DNA of 64,000 nt. It comes from Alphaproteobacteria bacterium. GTDB taxonomy: Bacteria; Pseudomonadota; Alphaproteobacteria; UBA8366; GCA-2717185. The stretch is taken from NCBI GenBank assembly GCA_021774435.1, contig JAJFJB010000249.1, positions 1 through 64,000 on the forward strand. The letters run 5' to 3'. The position numbers and the translations under genes were made by a program. The notes under the pieces are model-generated. The model was not told where the DNA came from and searched no databases. It saw only the letters and a program-made list of their open reading frames with translations. The stretch's first letter is position 1, and the number at the start of each line of letters is the position of its first letter. Of the stretch, positions 10,465 through 20,082 are shown piece by piece.

Positions 10465-10812
10465 TTAAGTCTTTGATTTTTCGGATTGTCCGCGGCCTGC
10501 GGCGGCAATCGCATGATAGGTCCATGTCGCAAGCTCGACGGGATCCTCGAGAACGTCCAGTGGGACTTGCCAATATGACATCTCACGGACCTTGTCGCCT
10601 CTTGTATAGCGAAACGGCGGCATACCTGCACCTTCGTGAGCCGTTCGGTTTATGTCATCGGCTTTGAAGTAGAGCGTGCCTTGCGCTATGAGGCCGAACA
10701 TGACGCCGTCGCGAAAAATACCAAAACCACCGAACATCGCGCGCGCGGTAACACCTTCGACCTCTTCAAGTTGGTCGAGTACAAAATTCCGGAATTCTTT
10801 CGAGCTGCTCAA
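10465..10812 (-). CDS. TfoX/Sxy N-terminal domain protein
   Basis: RNFVLDQLEEVEGVTARAMFGGFGIFRDGVMFGLIAQGTLYFKAD. Confidence 0.9.
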   Translation of the reverse strand: MSSSKEFRNFVLDQLEEVEGVTARAMFGGFGIFRDGVMFGLIAQGTLYFKADDINRTAHEGAGMPPFRYTRGDKVREMSYWQVPLDVLEDPVELATWTYHAIAAAGRGQSEKSKT

Positions 10813-10837
10813 CGTTTACCCATGAGCGCCGATGCTA

Positions 10838-11860
10838 TCATGTCTTGGTACTTATAAAGGTCAGCAGGGTAAATCTGCGTCCGGAAGTGACTGGCACGAC
10901 CTCATGCAGAAGTCCGCAGGAAAACACCAATACACCGCCTTTGGGTGGCGCGTAATGATCGGGTCCATATTCTGGAAAACGCAAATAACCACCTTCATAG
11001 CCCTCATTAAGGTTGAGCGAGGCCGCGAAATGACGATGACTCAACGCCTCGGAGGGGTTATCGCGATGCGGTCGAAAAAATCCGGCATCTTCGGCTTCAT
11101 AACAGCCGACCCTGAACTTCTCGAACCCCCATTCCTTATCGAACGAAAACACTCTTTCGATTTCTGGTGCGAATCGAGGCATCAGGGTGATCAACAGGTG
11201 GCGTTCCATTGCGCCCTCGATTATGACATCGCTGCGGCGTTTTACTTCGGAACGGCCAGCTTTCGAAGTTGCGGCACCGGATGCAACGTTGACGACATTT
11301 TTTTGTTTGCCGCCCTTATCCCAAGCCTCAATCAGCCTGTCGCAATCGATGCCGCTGAGAGCGTCGGGGATAAACAGTACCGGCGCTTGGACTGATATCA
11401 GTTTGGGTGGTTCCCGCGGCGCTATCCGTTCGAAGGCCTTACGGGCAATATCGCTGAATGCGTCAGCTTCGCCCGCGTCAGCGATCGCGACGATTCGCTG
11501 GTTTGGATCCAACGCGAACAATGCCGGCGCTGAAAGTCCCGAAGCCTCCAAATATCCGCGACGAACTGCATTGTCCGGGTCCTCTAGCAGAATGAATTCA
11601 CTGCCTCGCGATGCAGCAGGACCATTTCCGTCATTGGGTGCGATGATGGCGTATCGATGAGCGCCGAATGCGGAAAATTTCTCGGCCTGCTTGGTGAATT
11701 TTCCCAGAATATCGCTGCCATTGGTTCCCGGGATTAATACGATTATCGGGCCACCGGTTATATCAGTATTATAAAGCTCGTGTTTTGAACCATCGAAGTC
11801 TTTGAGCAGGAAGTTTGGCGCACGGTCGCCGACGGTCATTCTTCGGATTGGTGCATTCAT
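10838..11860 (-). CDS. Peroxiredoxin-fold domain fused to 2OG-Fe(II) oxygenase (prolyl 4-hydroxylase-like)
   Basis: N-term VGDRAPNFLLKDFDGSKHELYN...; C-term RVGCYEAEDAGFFRPHRDN...HRHFAASLNLNEGYEGGYLRFPEYG...LLHEVVPVTSGRRFTLLTF (HxD...H). Confidence 0.85.
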   Translation of the reverse strand: MNAPIRRMTVGDRAPNFLLKDFDGSKHELYNTDITGGPIIVLIPGTNGSDILGKFTKQAEKFSAFGAHRYAIIAPNDGNGPAASRGSEFILLEDPDNAVRRGYLEASGLSAPALFALDPNQRIVAIADAGEADAFSDIARKAFERIAPREPPKLISVQAPVLFIPDALSGIDCDRLIEAWDKGGKQKNVVNVASGAATSKAGRSEVKRRSDVIIEGAMERHLLITLMPRFAPEIERVFSFDKEWGFEKFRVGCYEAEDAGFFRPHRDNPSEALSHRHFAASLNLNEGYEGGYLRFPEYGPDHYAPPKGGVLVFSCGLLHEVVPVTSGRRFTLLTFISTKT

Positions 11861-11865
11861 TGCGA

Positions 11866-13956
11866 TCAGTCTCCTTCGCGCCGCCAGGCCAGGGCCGTCG
11901 CGCTGAGTGCCAAGAGAAGAACGACGAGTGCGGGAAACAGGGGCACCACATTAACGCCGGTGACGATATAGTCGCCGTTTGCCGTGAGTCCGATCCAGTC
12001 GCGCCCGGCTGTATTTCGGCCCGGTGCAGTTCGCCGCAGACGAGGCGTGCCGCCATCGAGCCACCTGATCGCACCGCCGGTGGCCTCGCTAAGAGGAGTC
12101 AATAAATCAGCCGTCGCACGAACATTCTGGAATTCGATCGGATTGAGTGTTCCCGCAGCGGCCATAAAAACACGGTCACCATCGCTTACGCGATATAGCC
12201 CCGGCTGCGTAATCGGCATCTTTCCGGCGTACAGGCCTTCGCGTTGTTCTTCCAGTGCAAGCTCGGTAACTTTTCCATCCGGCCCGGTGACGTTTATAGG
12301 CCGCGCCTCCGCATCGATATCGCGTCGGGTGATCTCCAACTGATCGCCTTTGGCAATGGCGCGCAGATCTGTTTCCTCCAGTTCGGGTTCCTTCATGAGC
12401 CAGTGTGCGAGCCGACGTAGCAGTTCCGCCTGCGGGCCGCCCCCTTCGTAACCGCGCGCCCACAACCAAATATGGTCGCTATTGAGCTGCGCAATTCGGC
12501 CTTCACCGAAACGGTCTAGGATCAGTAGTGGCTTCTCATCCACGCCGTTCATGAGGACTCGGCCCTGCTTGACGGATACGTCGATCTGCCGGAACCAACG
12601 ACCCCAGTTCTTATTCGATCCACCCGCAGCGAGGTCCGCCGTAACCGGATGCCGTTCGCCCATTTTCGTTACTGTTGGCCGGAAGCCCCGCTCCACGACT
12701 TTTCCTGTTGGTTCGCCAGGCAACGCCTTGCCCAGCGGCGTGCGATAAATACTGAACGGGCCGGCGAAGGTCGGCCCAACGGCTTCAAGCAATGCGCCAC
12801 CGTTGGCGACGTATTCGACAATATTGCGCAGATAGCTGGGCGGTAGTACGCCGCGGCGGCGGTAACGATCGAAAATGACGAGATCGAAATCCGCAATCTT
12901 TACCTCGAAAAGTTCGCGGGTCGGGAAGGAGATCAGCGAGAGCTCGTTTATGGGCGTGCCGTCCTGCTTCTCTGGCGGGCGTAAAATCGTGAAGTGAATG
13001 AGGTCGACCGAAGGGTCCGACTTGAGCAGATTGCGCCAAGTTCGTTCGCCGGCATGGGGTTCGCCGGAAACGAGAAGAACACGGAGCCGGTCGCGGACGC
13101 CGTTGACCGATACCACGGCGCGATTATTGGTTTGCGTCAATTCATCGAGGCGCGCTTCGACTTCGATTTCAAACACCGTCGATCCGCCATGGTTCAACGT
13201 GAAGGGGAGCGGGAAGTCGGCACCGATAGGCGCGCCGATACTGGAGGTTTCGCCGCCATCCCGTCGGAATGTAAGTGTTGTCGTATCGCCCTGCGTTGCC
13301 AACTCGTCCTCGATCCGGACGGTCATCTCCATTTCCTTGCCGACGATACCAAATGCCGGCGCTTTGACGATCACGAGTCGCCTGTCCGTCTCATTAGGGC
13401 GGCCGTTGAGCAAGACGTGCAGCGGCGCTGGCAGCCCGTCGATACTGCTTTCCGAGCTCGTGTCGTGGACTTGGCCATCGCTCAAGAGAATCGCGCCCGC
13501 GATGCGGCGCGCCGGGACATCGCTTAACGCGCGCGACAAGGGCGCCAACAGCCGGGTTCCCTGGTCGGCAGCGGAAAGTCCATTCTCGCCAACCGTCACG
13601 ATGCGAAGTTCGAGCGTTTCGCTATGTTTCTTGGCGTCAGCTCGAAGTTGCTCGAGCGCTGCTGCAGCCTGGCTGCGGCGGTCGCCAAGCCCCATGCTTG
13701 GTGTGTCGTCCACGATGATGACGGCAACGTCCTTGAGGGGTTCACGCAATTCGTTCACGAGCGATGGATTCAAGAGCGTCAAAATCAAAACCGAAAATGC
13801 CAATGTCCGCCATAGGGCACCGTTCGCACGGACATATAATCCTAATCCGGCCAGCACTGCTGCGAGTACTGCAAGAACCGCCACGGCGATCCACGGAAGC
13901 AATGGTGCGAACTCGATTGTTGTCCCTGCCATGCTGTTAATTCCCCAGCCGTTCAA
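11866..13956 (-). CDS. VWA-containing / glutamine-amidotransferase-like membrane protein of Bat-type operon
   Basis: N-terminal TMs, DVAVIIVDDTPSMGLGDRRSQ, AGAILLSDGQVHD, FGEGRIAQLNSDHIWLW, C-terminal TM. Confidence 0.8.
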   Translation of the reverse strand: MNGWGINSMAGTTIEFAPLLPWIAVAVLAVLAAVLAGLGLYVRANGALWRTLAFSVLILTLLNPSLVNELREPLKDVAVIIVDDTPSMGLGDRRSQAAAALEQLRADAKKHSETLELRIVTVGENGLSAADQGTRLLAPLSRALSDVPARRIAGAILLSDGQVHDTSSESSIDGLPAPLHVLLNGRPNETDRRLVIVKAPAFGIVGKEMEMTVRIEDELATQGDTTTLTFRRDGGETSSIGAPIGADFPLPFTLNHGGSTVFEIEVEARLDELTQTNNRAVVSVNGVRDRLRVLLVSGEPHAGERTWRNLLKSDPSVDLIHFTILRPPEKQDGTPINELSLISFPTRELFEVKIADFDLVIFDRYRRRGVLPPSYLRNIVEYVANGGALLEAVGPTFAGPFSIYRTPLGKALPGEPTGKVVERGFRPTVTKMGERHPVTADLAAGGSNKNWGRWFRQIDVSVKQGRVLMNGVDEKPLLILDRFGEGRIAQLNSDHIWLWARGYEGGGPQAELLRRLAHWLMKEPELEETDLRAIAKGDQLEITRRDIDAEARPINVTGPDGKVTELALEEQREGLYAGKMPITQPGLYRVSDGDRVFMAAAGTLNPIEFQNVRATADLLTPLSEATGGAIRWLDGGTPRLRRTAPGRNTAGRDWIGLTANGDYIVTGVNVVPLFPALVVLLLALSATALAWRREGD

Positions 13957-16651
13957 GGATCGAAGGAACGTGTACCTGGTCGGATTTGTAATTTCCGGTC
14001 AATGTGTACATGACGAGATTGACACCGAATCGATAGGCCATTTCGCGTTGGCGCTCTCCACCGGGAACAGCGGCAAACAAATGGCGTCCCTGACCGTCGA
14101 TGGCCCATGCCGCAGCCCAATTATTTGAACCGACGATGATACTGGAGACACCATCGTTTGCCCGTTCCCCGGGACGCTGGACCCAAACCCGCCCATCGGC
14201 CCATCGGCCTGGAAAGGCCTGCATAAGGTAGAATGCCTTCGTCAGAACATGATCGGGCGGGACCGGTGCCAATGGTGGGATGTCGAGCCCGCTTGTCAGT
14301 CTGCGCAGTAGCCCCGTATTGTCGCTCGCGCCGCCATCCAGCATATCGAATAGGATCGTGCCGCCCGTCGCCATGAATCTGTTTAACCGGCCTATTGTAG
14401 CTTCGGAGACCGGTGTTTGCGTTTCCGTGACGGGCCAGTAAAGCAACGGAAAGAGTGTAAGCGGATCGCGCTCGACATCGATACCGATGGGCGCGGCCGC
14501 TTCGATAGCGGTGCGTTTGTTCAACATGCGACTGAGGCCGGTAAGGCCCTGCAAACTGGTATCGTCTACGGACGGGTCCCCGGTAACCACGTATGCCAGG
14601 CGGGTGTCCAGTGCCGCGTCCAAGGCGAAGTTATCGTCCGCGTTTTGCGAATGGCCGGGCGTTGCTTGCAAGAAGACAATGGCGAAGACCAGTAAAGTCG
14701 CCGTAATCCCGGGACGAAGGCCCGGCATCAGCCCGCGGAGGATGAGCGTTGCCAAAGCATCGATCATGAAGAGGATAAGCGCCCCAACAAGTAACCACGG
14801 CTTCAAATCGACTTCCGCTGTCGGCGTATAGCTTCTTACTTCAATCCCGTCCGCGAGAGCGCCCAACGCGCGGAAATTGCCGATTTGCGGACCTAAATTC
14901 AGGGCACGCCGATCGCTGCTGTCGCCATAGATGCCGGGTGGTGTCGCGGGCGTTACCGTCGCCGCCGGGAACTCGCTTGCCGTGATCGCGCGTGTCGACG
15001 GTCCGGGGGTTATGGGATGACCAAAGGCATTCAGCAATGAAATTGGCGGTAAGGGCCGATCGCCTTGGCCTGCACCGGCGACGCCACGACTCGTCGCGAC
15101 GATGCGTTCCAGCATTTCCACGAAAAGTCCGGACAACGCGAGGTTGGACCATGCCGCGTTCGACGTCGTGTGGATCAAAACAATCCAGCCATCCCCAACT
15201 TGGTTCGCCGTGACAAGTGGTGTGCCGTCGGTAAGGCGTGCCCAGGATTTTTCACCGAGGTCGGGAGAAGGTTCGGCCAGGACCTGGCGGGAAATGGTCA
15301 CGTCATCGGGTAATTTGAGATCGAAAAAGGGGCTCTTCCGGCTGAACGGCGCAAGGCGGGCCGGTTGCGACCAAAGCATAGCGCCACCCAACGTTCTGCC
15401 ACCTCGTCTTAGCGGCACGGGAACCAGCTGATCCTCGGCATTTTGTGCGAGCCGCGGCCCGGCAAAGCGAAGAATGAGGCCTCCTTTTTCTGCCCAAGCC
15501 GATAGCTGACGCCGCTCGGTCGCCTCAAGTGGCGTACTATCCGGTATCGCGATTACCGCGAGGGGATCGGCTATTAGTTTTTCGACCGGGCCGCGCCGCA
15601 AGTCGCTGAAGGGGCGCAGGGCGCGTTCGATGTAATAAAGTTCCGACAGAAGCGATGGGCCCATGTCGAGCGGTGTTTCGGAAACCAAACCTACGGGCCG
15701 CCGTCGCCAGCGAGTGTCCAACAGCGCTACCGAGGCTGCTGTCGTGTCGCCTTCGATTTCAAGGCGCGAAATTTCATTGCGCAGCTCAAGAGGGACTTCG
15801 ATCGTTACGGTGGCCGTAGTCGATTCCGGTCCGAATTTCGCCGTTTCTTGGGCGATCAAACGGCCATCGCTACCCTTTACCCGCAGCATTTCCGACGCTT
15901 CGAGGCCGGAAGTTGCGCGGCGCATCGCAACAGTAAACTGATTTCGACCAATTTCAGGCGGGGAGACGATCACCGGCAATGTATCGGGCAATATCACCGA
16001 TGTTTCCCCGAGTTTGCGCAGTCTGTCCGCGAACAACTCGCTGTCGCCATCGGCAAGGCCATCGCTCAGCCAAAGGACAAAGGGGGTCCCTTCGAGCTTA
16101 ACGTCGCCCAGAATGTCGAGTGCGGTGGATCGGTTTGTCGGCCAAGGCTTCGGCTCAATGGCGGCGATGATACTGCGCGCTTGTGCAGGGCGCAGCAGAC
16201 CGGAATAAGGCGCAGTATTGCCTCGGGAATCCGGTGCGGTCGTCAGAACGATTATCGGACGCTCATCGCGGTCCGCCTGGTCGATAGCGCGTGCCATCGC
16301 GTCCTGGCGCGCTGGCCAATCCGAGGCTGCGGCCCACCCGTCATCAATGACGAGCACAAGCGCACCATTCCCCGGCAACGGTGCAGCGGGGCTGAACAAA
16401 GGATGGGCCAGCGCAAATATTAGGAGAGTCGCTGCGACGAGCCGGAGGATTATCAACCAAAGCGGCGACGCGTCCGGTGTCTCTTCCTTGCTCAGAAGGC
16501 CGAACAGCAACCGAACTGCTGGAAATCGCAGCCGCTGCGGTGCCGGCGGCGTGATACGTAGAAGCCACCATAGAACCGGCAGCGACAAGAGCGCTGTCAG
16601 GACCCAGGGAGAGGCAAAAACGAAGGATTCCAATCCCATCAGCGCCCCCAT
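13937..16651 (-). CDS. BatA N-terminal + DUF4159 domain membrane protein
   Basis: N-term SPWVLTALLSLPVLWWLLRITPPAPQRLRFPAVRLLFGL; C-term LAYVVTGDPSVDDTSLQGLTGLSRMLNKRTAIE...LYWPV...GGTILFDMLDG (DUF4159); 20-nt overlap with downstream gene. Confidence 0.88.
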   Translation of the reverse strand: MGALMGLESFVFASPWVLTALLSLPVLWWLLRITPPAPQRLRFPAVRLLFGLLSKEETPDASPLWLIILRLVAATLLIFALAHPLFSPAAPLPGNGALVLVIDDGWAAASDWPARQDAMARAIDQADRDERPIIVLTTAPDSRGNTAPYSGLLRPAQARSIIAAIEPKPWPTNRSTALDILGDVKLEGTPFVLWLSDGLADGDSELFADRLRKLGETSVILPDTLPVIVSPPEIGRNQFTVAMRRATSGLEASEMLRVKGSDGRLIAQETAKFGPESTTATVTIEVPLELRNEISRLEIEGDTTAASVALLDTRWRRRPVGLVSETPLDMGPSLLSELYYIERALRPFSDLRRGPVEKLIADPLAVIAIPDSTPLEATERRQLSAWAEKGGLILRFAGPRLAQNAEDQLVPVPLRRGGRTLGGAMLWSQPARLAPFSRKSPFFDLKLPDDVTISRQVLAEPSPDLGEKSWARLTDGTPLVTANQVGDGWIVLIHTTSNAAWSNLALSGLFVEMLERIVATSRGVAGAGQGDRPLPPISLLNAFGHPITPGPSTRAITASEFPAATVTPATPPGIYGDSSDRRALNLGPQIGNFRALGALADGIEVRSYTPTAEVDLKPWLLVGALILFMIDALATLILRGLMPGLRPGITATLLVFAIVFLQATPGHSQNADDNFALDAALDTRLAYVVTGDPSVDDTSLQGLTGLSRMLNKRTAIEAAAPIGIDVERDPLTLFPLLYWPVTETQTPVSEATIGRLNRFMATGGTILFDMLDGGASDNTGLLRRLTSGLDIPPLAPVPPDHVLTKAFYLMQAFPGRWADGRVWVQRPGERANDGVSSIIVGSNNWAAAWAIDGQGRHLFAAVPGGERQREMAYRFGVNLVMYTLTGNYKSDQVHVPSILERLGN

Positions 16652-17529
16652 TGCTGCGGCGTTAGCGCCGAATAGAGCGTGAGAAGAGCGGCTTCAGCCG
16701 AATGATCGGTACGGTGTTGCAAGTACATCCAACCTGTTCGGCGTGCAATATCGCGGAGAGCATCGCAATGGCGTGCAAATTTGGATTTGTAATCTTCGCG
16801 CGCGGATTGAACGCGGCCCAATATCGTCTCTCCTTCATTCTCAAAGCCTTCGAACCTAATACGCCCTCGAAAAGGCAACTCTTGTTCGGCCGGATCGAGA
16901 ATTTGCAGAAACAGCCCGGTTACGCCGCGCGCGGCGAACATCGACATTCGATCCCGAATCTCTTCGGGTGGCGATAGGAAATCTCCAATTAGGACCATTT
17001 GTGCGTGGCGCGGTAGCGGTTGGAAGGGTGGCAGGCTTCCATTGGCTTGTGTTTCGCGGATCATGACATCTGCCAATCTGTCGTAGGCCGCCCGTCCTGT
17101 TGCGGATCGAAGACCGCTACCTAGAAGGCTGAAACGCTCGCCGGCACGCATCAACAAAAGTGCGGTGGCGAGTAATAGGATGTCGGTTCTTTCCGATTTC
17201 GTTGGGAGATTTTTTTCGGAGCGGTATTGCATCGACGGCGAGTTGTCGCGCCAAAGCCAGCAGGATTGCGCAGCCTCCCATTCCGTTTCGCGTACGAATA
17301 GATGCCGCGATTTTGCGGATTGCCGCCAATCGATCGCGCTCGCCGAGTCGCCGCTTTCGTAACGCCGGAATTGCCAAAATGTTTCACCTTGACCGACACG
17401 GCGGCGCCCATGAACGCCCTGGGCAACCGTTGCCGCGACTCGCTCTGCGGCAAGCAGCAATGGTGGCAGGCTGCTGGAGGCGCGTGCCGCCTGGGTCTGA
17501 AGGTCAAGCCGTCGCTCCGTGGCCGTCAT
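16639..17529 (-). CDS. DUF58 domain-containing protein
   Basis: GVHGRRRVGQGETFWQFRRYESGDSASAIDWRQSAKSRHLFVRETEWE motif. Confidence 0.9.
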   Translation of the reverse strand: MTATERRLDLQTQAARASSSLPPLLLAAERVAATVAQGVHGRRRVGQGETFWQFRRYESGDSASAIDWRQSAKSRHLFVRETEWEAAQSCWLWRDNSPSMQYRSEKNLPTKSERTDILLLATALLLMRAGERFSLLGSGLRSATGRAAYDRLADVMIRETQANGSLPPFQPLPRHAQMVLIGDFLSPPEEIRDRMSMFAARGVTGLFLQILDPAEQELPFRGRIRFEGFENEGETILGRVQSAREDYKSKFARHCDALRDIARRTGWMYLQHRTDHSAEAALLTLYSALTPQQWGR

Positions 17530-17565
17530 CCGTCTCCCATTCTAGAGGGTCGCATCCTCTAAAGA

Positions 17566-18573
17566 TTAGCGAAGGGGCTCGCAGAGCCTGTCGATCACGG
17601 TGTCGATTGTAACGCCTTCCGCGCGCGCGGCGAAGTTCAAAGCCATACGATGCCGCAGGACAGGATTGGCTAAGGCAAGGACGTCGTCGACCGATGGCGC
17701 GAGCCGCCCGTCGATCAAAGCGCGGGCGCGGCATGCCAACATCAGCGCCTGGCTGGCGCGCGGCCCCGGACCCCAGGAAACATGATTGATGACATCCGGG
17801 ATATCGCTGGTTTCTGGCCGTCCCGCACGCACGATGCGCAGGACGGCATCGACGATCCGTTCGCCGACCGGAATGCTGCGAACGAGCCGTTGCGCATTGA
17901 TCAATTCGTCCGAGGTGAAGATCGCCTCCGCTTTGGCGTCCGAGACGCCGGTCGTTGCGAGCATGATTTCCCGTTCGGCTGATTCTTCGGGGTACCCGAC
18001 ATCGATTTCCATTAGAAATCGATCCAATTGTGCTTCAGGAAGCGGATAGGTGCCTTCTAACTCAAGTGGGTTTTGGGTTGCCAAGACATGAAAAGGTTTC
18101 GGCAGTGGATGATACTGTCCGGCAACGGAAACGCGGTGCTCCTGCATCGCCTGGAGCAAAGCGGATTGCGTGCGGGGGCTGGCCCGGTTGATTTCGTCTG
18201 CGAGGAGGACCTGACAGAAAACGGGGCCTTGTACGAAACGGAATGAACGCCGGCCTGATTCCGATTCCTCCAATACTTCCGAGCCGAGGATATCCGCGGG
18301 CATAAGGTCCGGTGTGAATTGAATTCGGCTATCCTCGAGACCAAGTACGGTACCCATGGTTTCGACCAGCCTCGTTTTTCCAAGACCCGGTACGCCGATC
18401 AGTAACGCGTGGCCGCCGGAGAGTAATGTCGTAAGATTGAGATCAATGACTTGGGACTGGCCAAAAATGACGCGACCGATACTCTCGCGCGCGGCAGCCA
18501 GCCGCACGCCAAGACGTTCAATTTCGACGGCGAGATCTTCATGTTCGGCGGCACTGGCGTCGGACTGGCTCAA
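17566..18573 (-). CDS. MoxR-family AAA+ ATPase
   Basis: Walker A GVPGLGKTRLV, Walker B VLLADEINRASPRTQSALLQAMQEHRVSVAG, ATQNPLELEGTYPLPEAQLDRF. Confidence 0.95.
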   Translation of the reverse strand: MSQSDASAAEHEDLAVEIERLGVRLAAARESIGRVIFGQSQVIDLNLTTLLSGGHALLIGVPGLGKTRLVETMGTVLGLEDSRIQFTPDLMPADILGSEVLEESESGRRSFRFVQGPVFCQVLLADEINRASPRTQSALLQAMQEHRVSVAGQYHPLPKPFHVLATQNPLELEGTYPLPEAQLDRFLMEIDVGYPEESAEREIMLATTGVSDAKAEAIFTSDELINAQRLVRSIPVGERIVDAVLRIVRAGRPETSDIPDVINHVSWGPGPRASQALMLACRARALIDGRLAPSVDDVLALANPVLRHRMALNFAARAEGVTIDTVIDRLCEPLR

Positions 18574-18624
18574 GACCTAATCTCCTCTGATGAAACGTCG
18601 TTATGATAGCATGGGTGGCGTTCG

Positions 18625-19179
18625 ATGAGCGCGCAACCCCCGAAGCCGGGCCATCTCGAAAAAATGATCGAAAACGAGCCCGTTACGGTCGACCCGGAAG
18701 ATCCGGATCGGTTCCAAATGCGAATTGCCCGTGACGGCACCTGGTACCATGAGGGATCGCCCATTCGGCGGATGGGCCTGATAAAACTGTTTTCGACTGT
18801 ATTGCAGCGCGATGATGATGGTGATTTCTGGCTCGTGACCCCTGTTGAGCGTGGCCGAATCGAAGTCGAAGACGCCCCGTTTACGGCCGTCGAGTTGATT
18901 GTCGAGGGTGAGGGGGAAAATCAAGAACTGAGCTTTCGCACCAATTTGGACGAAATTGTTCGTGTTGACGCCGATCACCCGATCAGAATTGCGAACGACC
19001 CGATGACAGGAGAACCATCACCTTATGTTGTCGTGCGTAAAAACCTCGAAGCCTTGATCACGCGTTCTATATTCTATGATCTGATCGACCTTGCGGATGA
19101 TCAATGGGATGGTGACGAGACGACGTTGGGTATTTGGAGCGCTGGAACGCTCTTCAACCTAGGTGCGACCGTGGAGTAA
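18625..19179 (+). CDS. DUF1285 domain-containing protein
   Basis: DGTWYHEGSPIRRMGLIKLFSTVLQRDDDGDFWLVTPVERGRIEVEDAPFTAVEL. Confidence 0.9.
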   Translation: MSAQPPKPGHLEKMIENEPVTVDPEDPDRFQMRIARDGTWYHEGSPIRRMGLIKLFSTVLQRDDDGDFWLVTPVERGRIEVEDAPFTAVELIVEGEGENQELSFRTNLDEIVRVDADHPIRIANDPMTGEPSPYVVVRKNLEALITRSIFYDLIDLADDQWDGDETTLGIWSAGTLFNLGATVE

Positions 19180-19182
19180 CAA

Positions 19183-19797
19183 ATGCAGCGTGAAGAAATA
19201 CACCGGCGGTTCGAAACGATAGAGGGCCGTTCTTCGGCCGTTCGATGGTCGGGATCACGGGGCGATCACGATCTGAATCCGGGCATGACGCACGGCGATG
19301 AATTGACCCCTGCCGCGGTTCTGGTTCCGCTGGTCGACCGTCCAGGCGGATTAACTGTCATGTTGACGCAAAGAACCGCGCATTTGAACGATCATGCCGG
19401 TCAAATCAGTTTTCCAGGAGGGCGTGTCGAACCCGAAGATCCCAGTCATCGGGACGCGGCTTTACGCGAGGCGCAGGAGGAGGTCGGCTTGCCGCCGGAG
19501 AATGTGGACGTCATCGGTGTGCTGGACCCGTATATCGTGCGCTCTGGCTACCGCGTCACGCCGATTGTCGGTTTCGTAAACCCTCCTTTCGACGTAAAGC
19601 CGGATCCGTTCGAGGTTGCAGAGGTATTCGAAGTACCTTTGTCCTTCATTCTCGACTCGGATAATCATGAAACCGATTCCCGTACCCATGAGGGTATCGA
19701 AAGGACTTTCTACGTTTTGCCCTACGAAAACCGTTACATCTGGGGAGCGACGGCAGGAATGTTGGTCAATCTTTACGACGTCTTGGTCGGCGAATGA
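19183..19797 (+). CDS. NUDIX CoA pyrophosphatase-like
   Basis: LTQRTAHLNDHAGQISFPGGRVEPEDPSHRDAALREAQEEVGLPPENVDVIGVLD (CoA-Nudix motif and Nudix box). Confidence 0.92.
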   Translation: MQREEIHRRFETIEGRSSAVRWSGSRGDHDLNPGMTHGDELTPAAVLVPLVDRPGGLTVMLTQRTAHLNDHAGQISFPGGRVEPEDPSHRDAALREAQEEVGLPPENVDVIGVLDPYIVRSGYRVTPIVGFVNPPFDVKPDPFEVAEVFEVPLSFILDSDNHETDSRTHEGIERTFYVLPYENRYIWGATAGMLVNLYDVLVGE

Positions 19798-20078
19798 TTC
19801 GCAAACTACTCACAATTGGTTTGCCTTTGCTGGCGCCCTTTATCGTTTATTTCATCTGGTGGTGGACAATGCGCCGCCGGGCTTTGGCGGAGGCGGAAGG
19901 ACGAGATGTCGGACCATGGGAGAATTTGCCTTGGATTTGGCTGATTTCAACTGGTGTTAGTTTGGCTGCGATTTCGCTCGTCGTCACGGCGCTGCTAACT
20001 GGTGGCGACCCCTTTGCAGACTACCAGACGCCACGTTTTGAAGACGGAAAGATCGTGCCTGGCCGCGTTGGACAGTAA
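19794..20078 (+). CDS. DUF6111-family membrane protein
   Basis: ATGA overlap with NUDIX gene; two TMs; WWWTMRRRALAEAEGRDVGPWENLPWIWL. Confidence 0.8.
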   Translation: MIRKLLTIGLPLLAPFIVYFIWWWTMRRRALAEAEGRDVGPWENLPWIWLISTGVSLAAISLVVTALLTGGDPFADYQTPRFEDGKIVPGRVGQ

Positions 20079-20082
20079 CCCC

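Noticed and set aside
12998-14128. 376-aa plus-strand ORF antisense to the VWA/DUF4159 genes
   Set aside because: Shadow ORF, Ser/Arg-rich composition typical of antisense GC-rich frames.
20002-20082. N-terminal extension of the CCA transferase from ATG 20002
   Set aside because: Overlaps the DUF6111 gene by 77 nt and the extension is not conserved-looking; TTG at 20083 is in frame and fits better.
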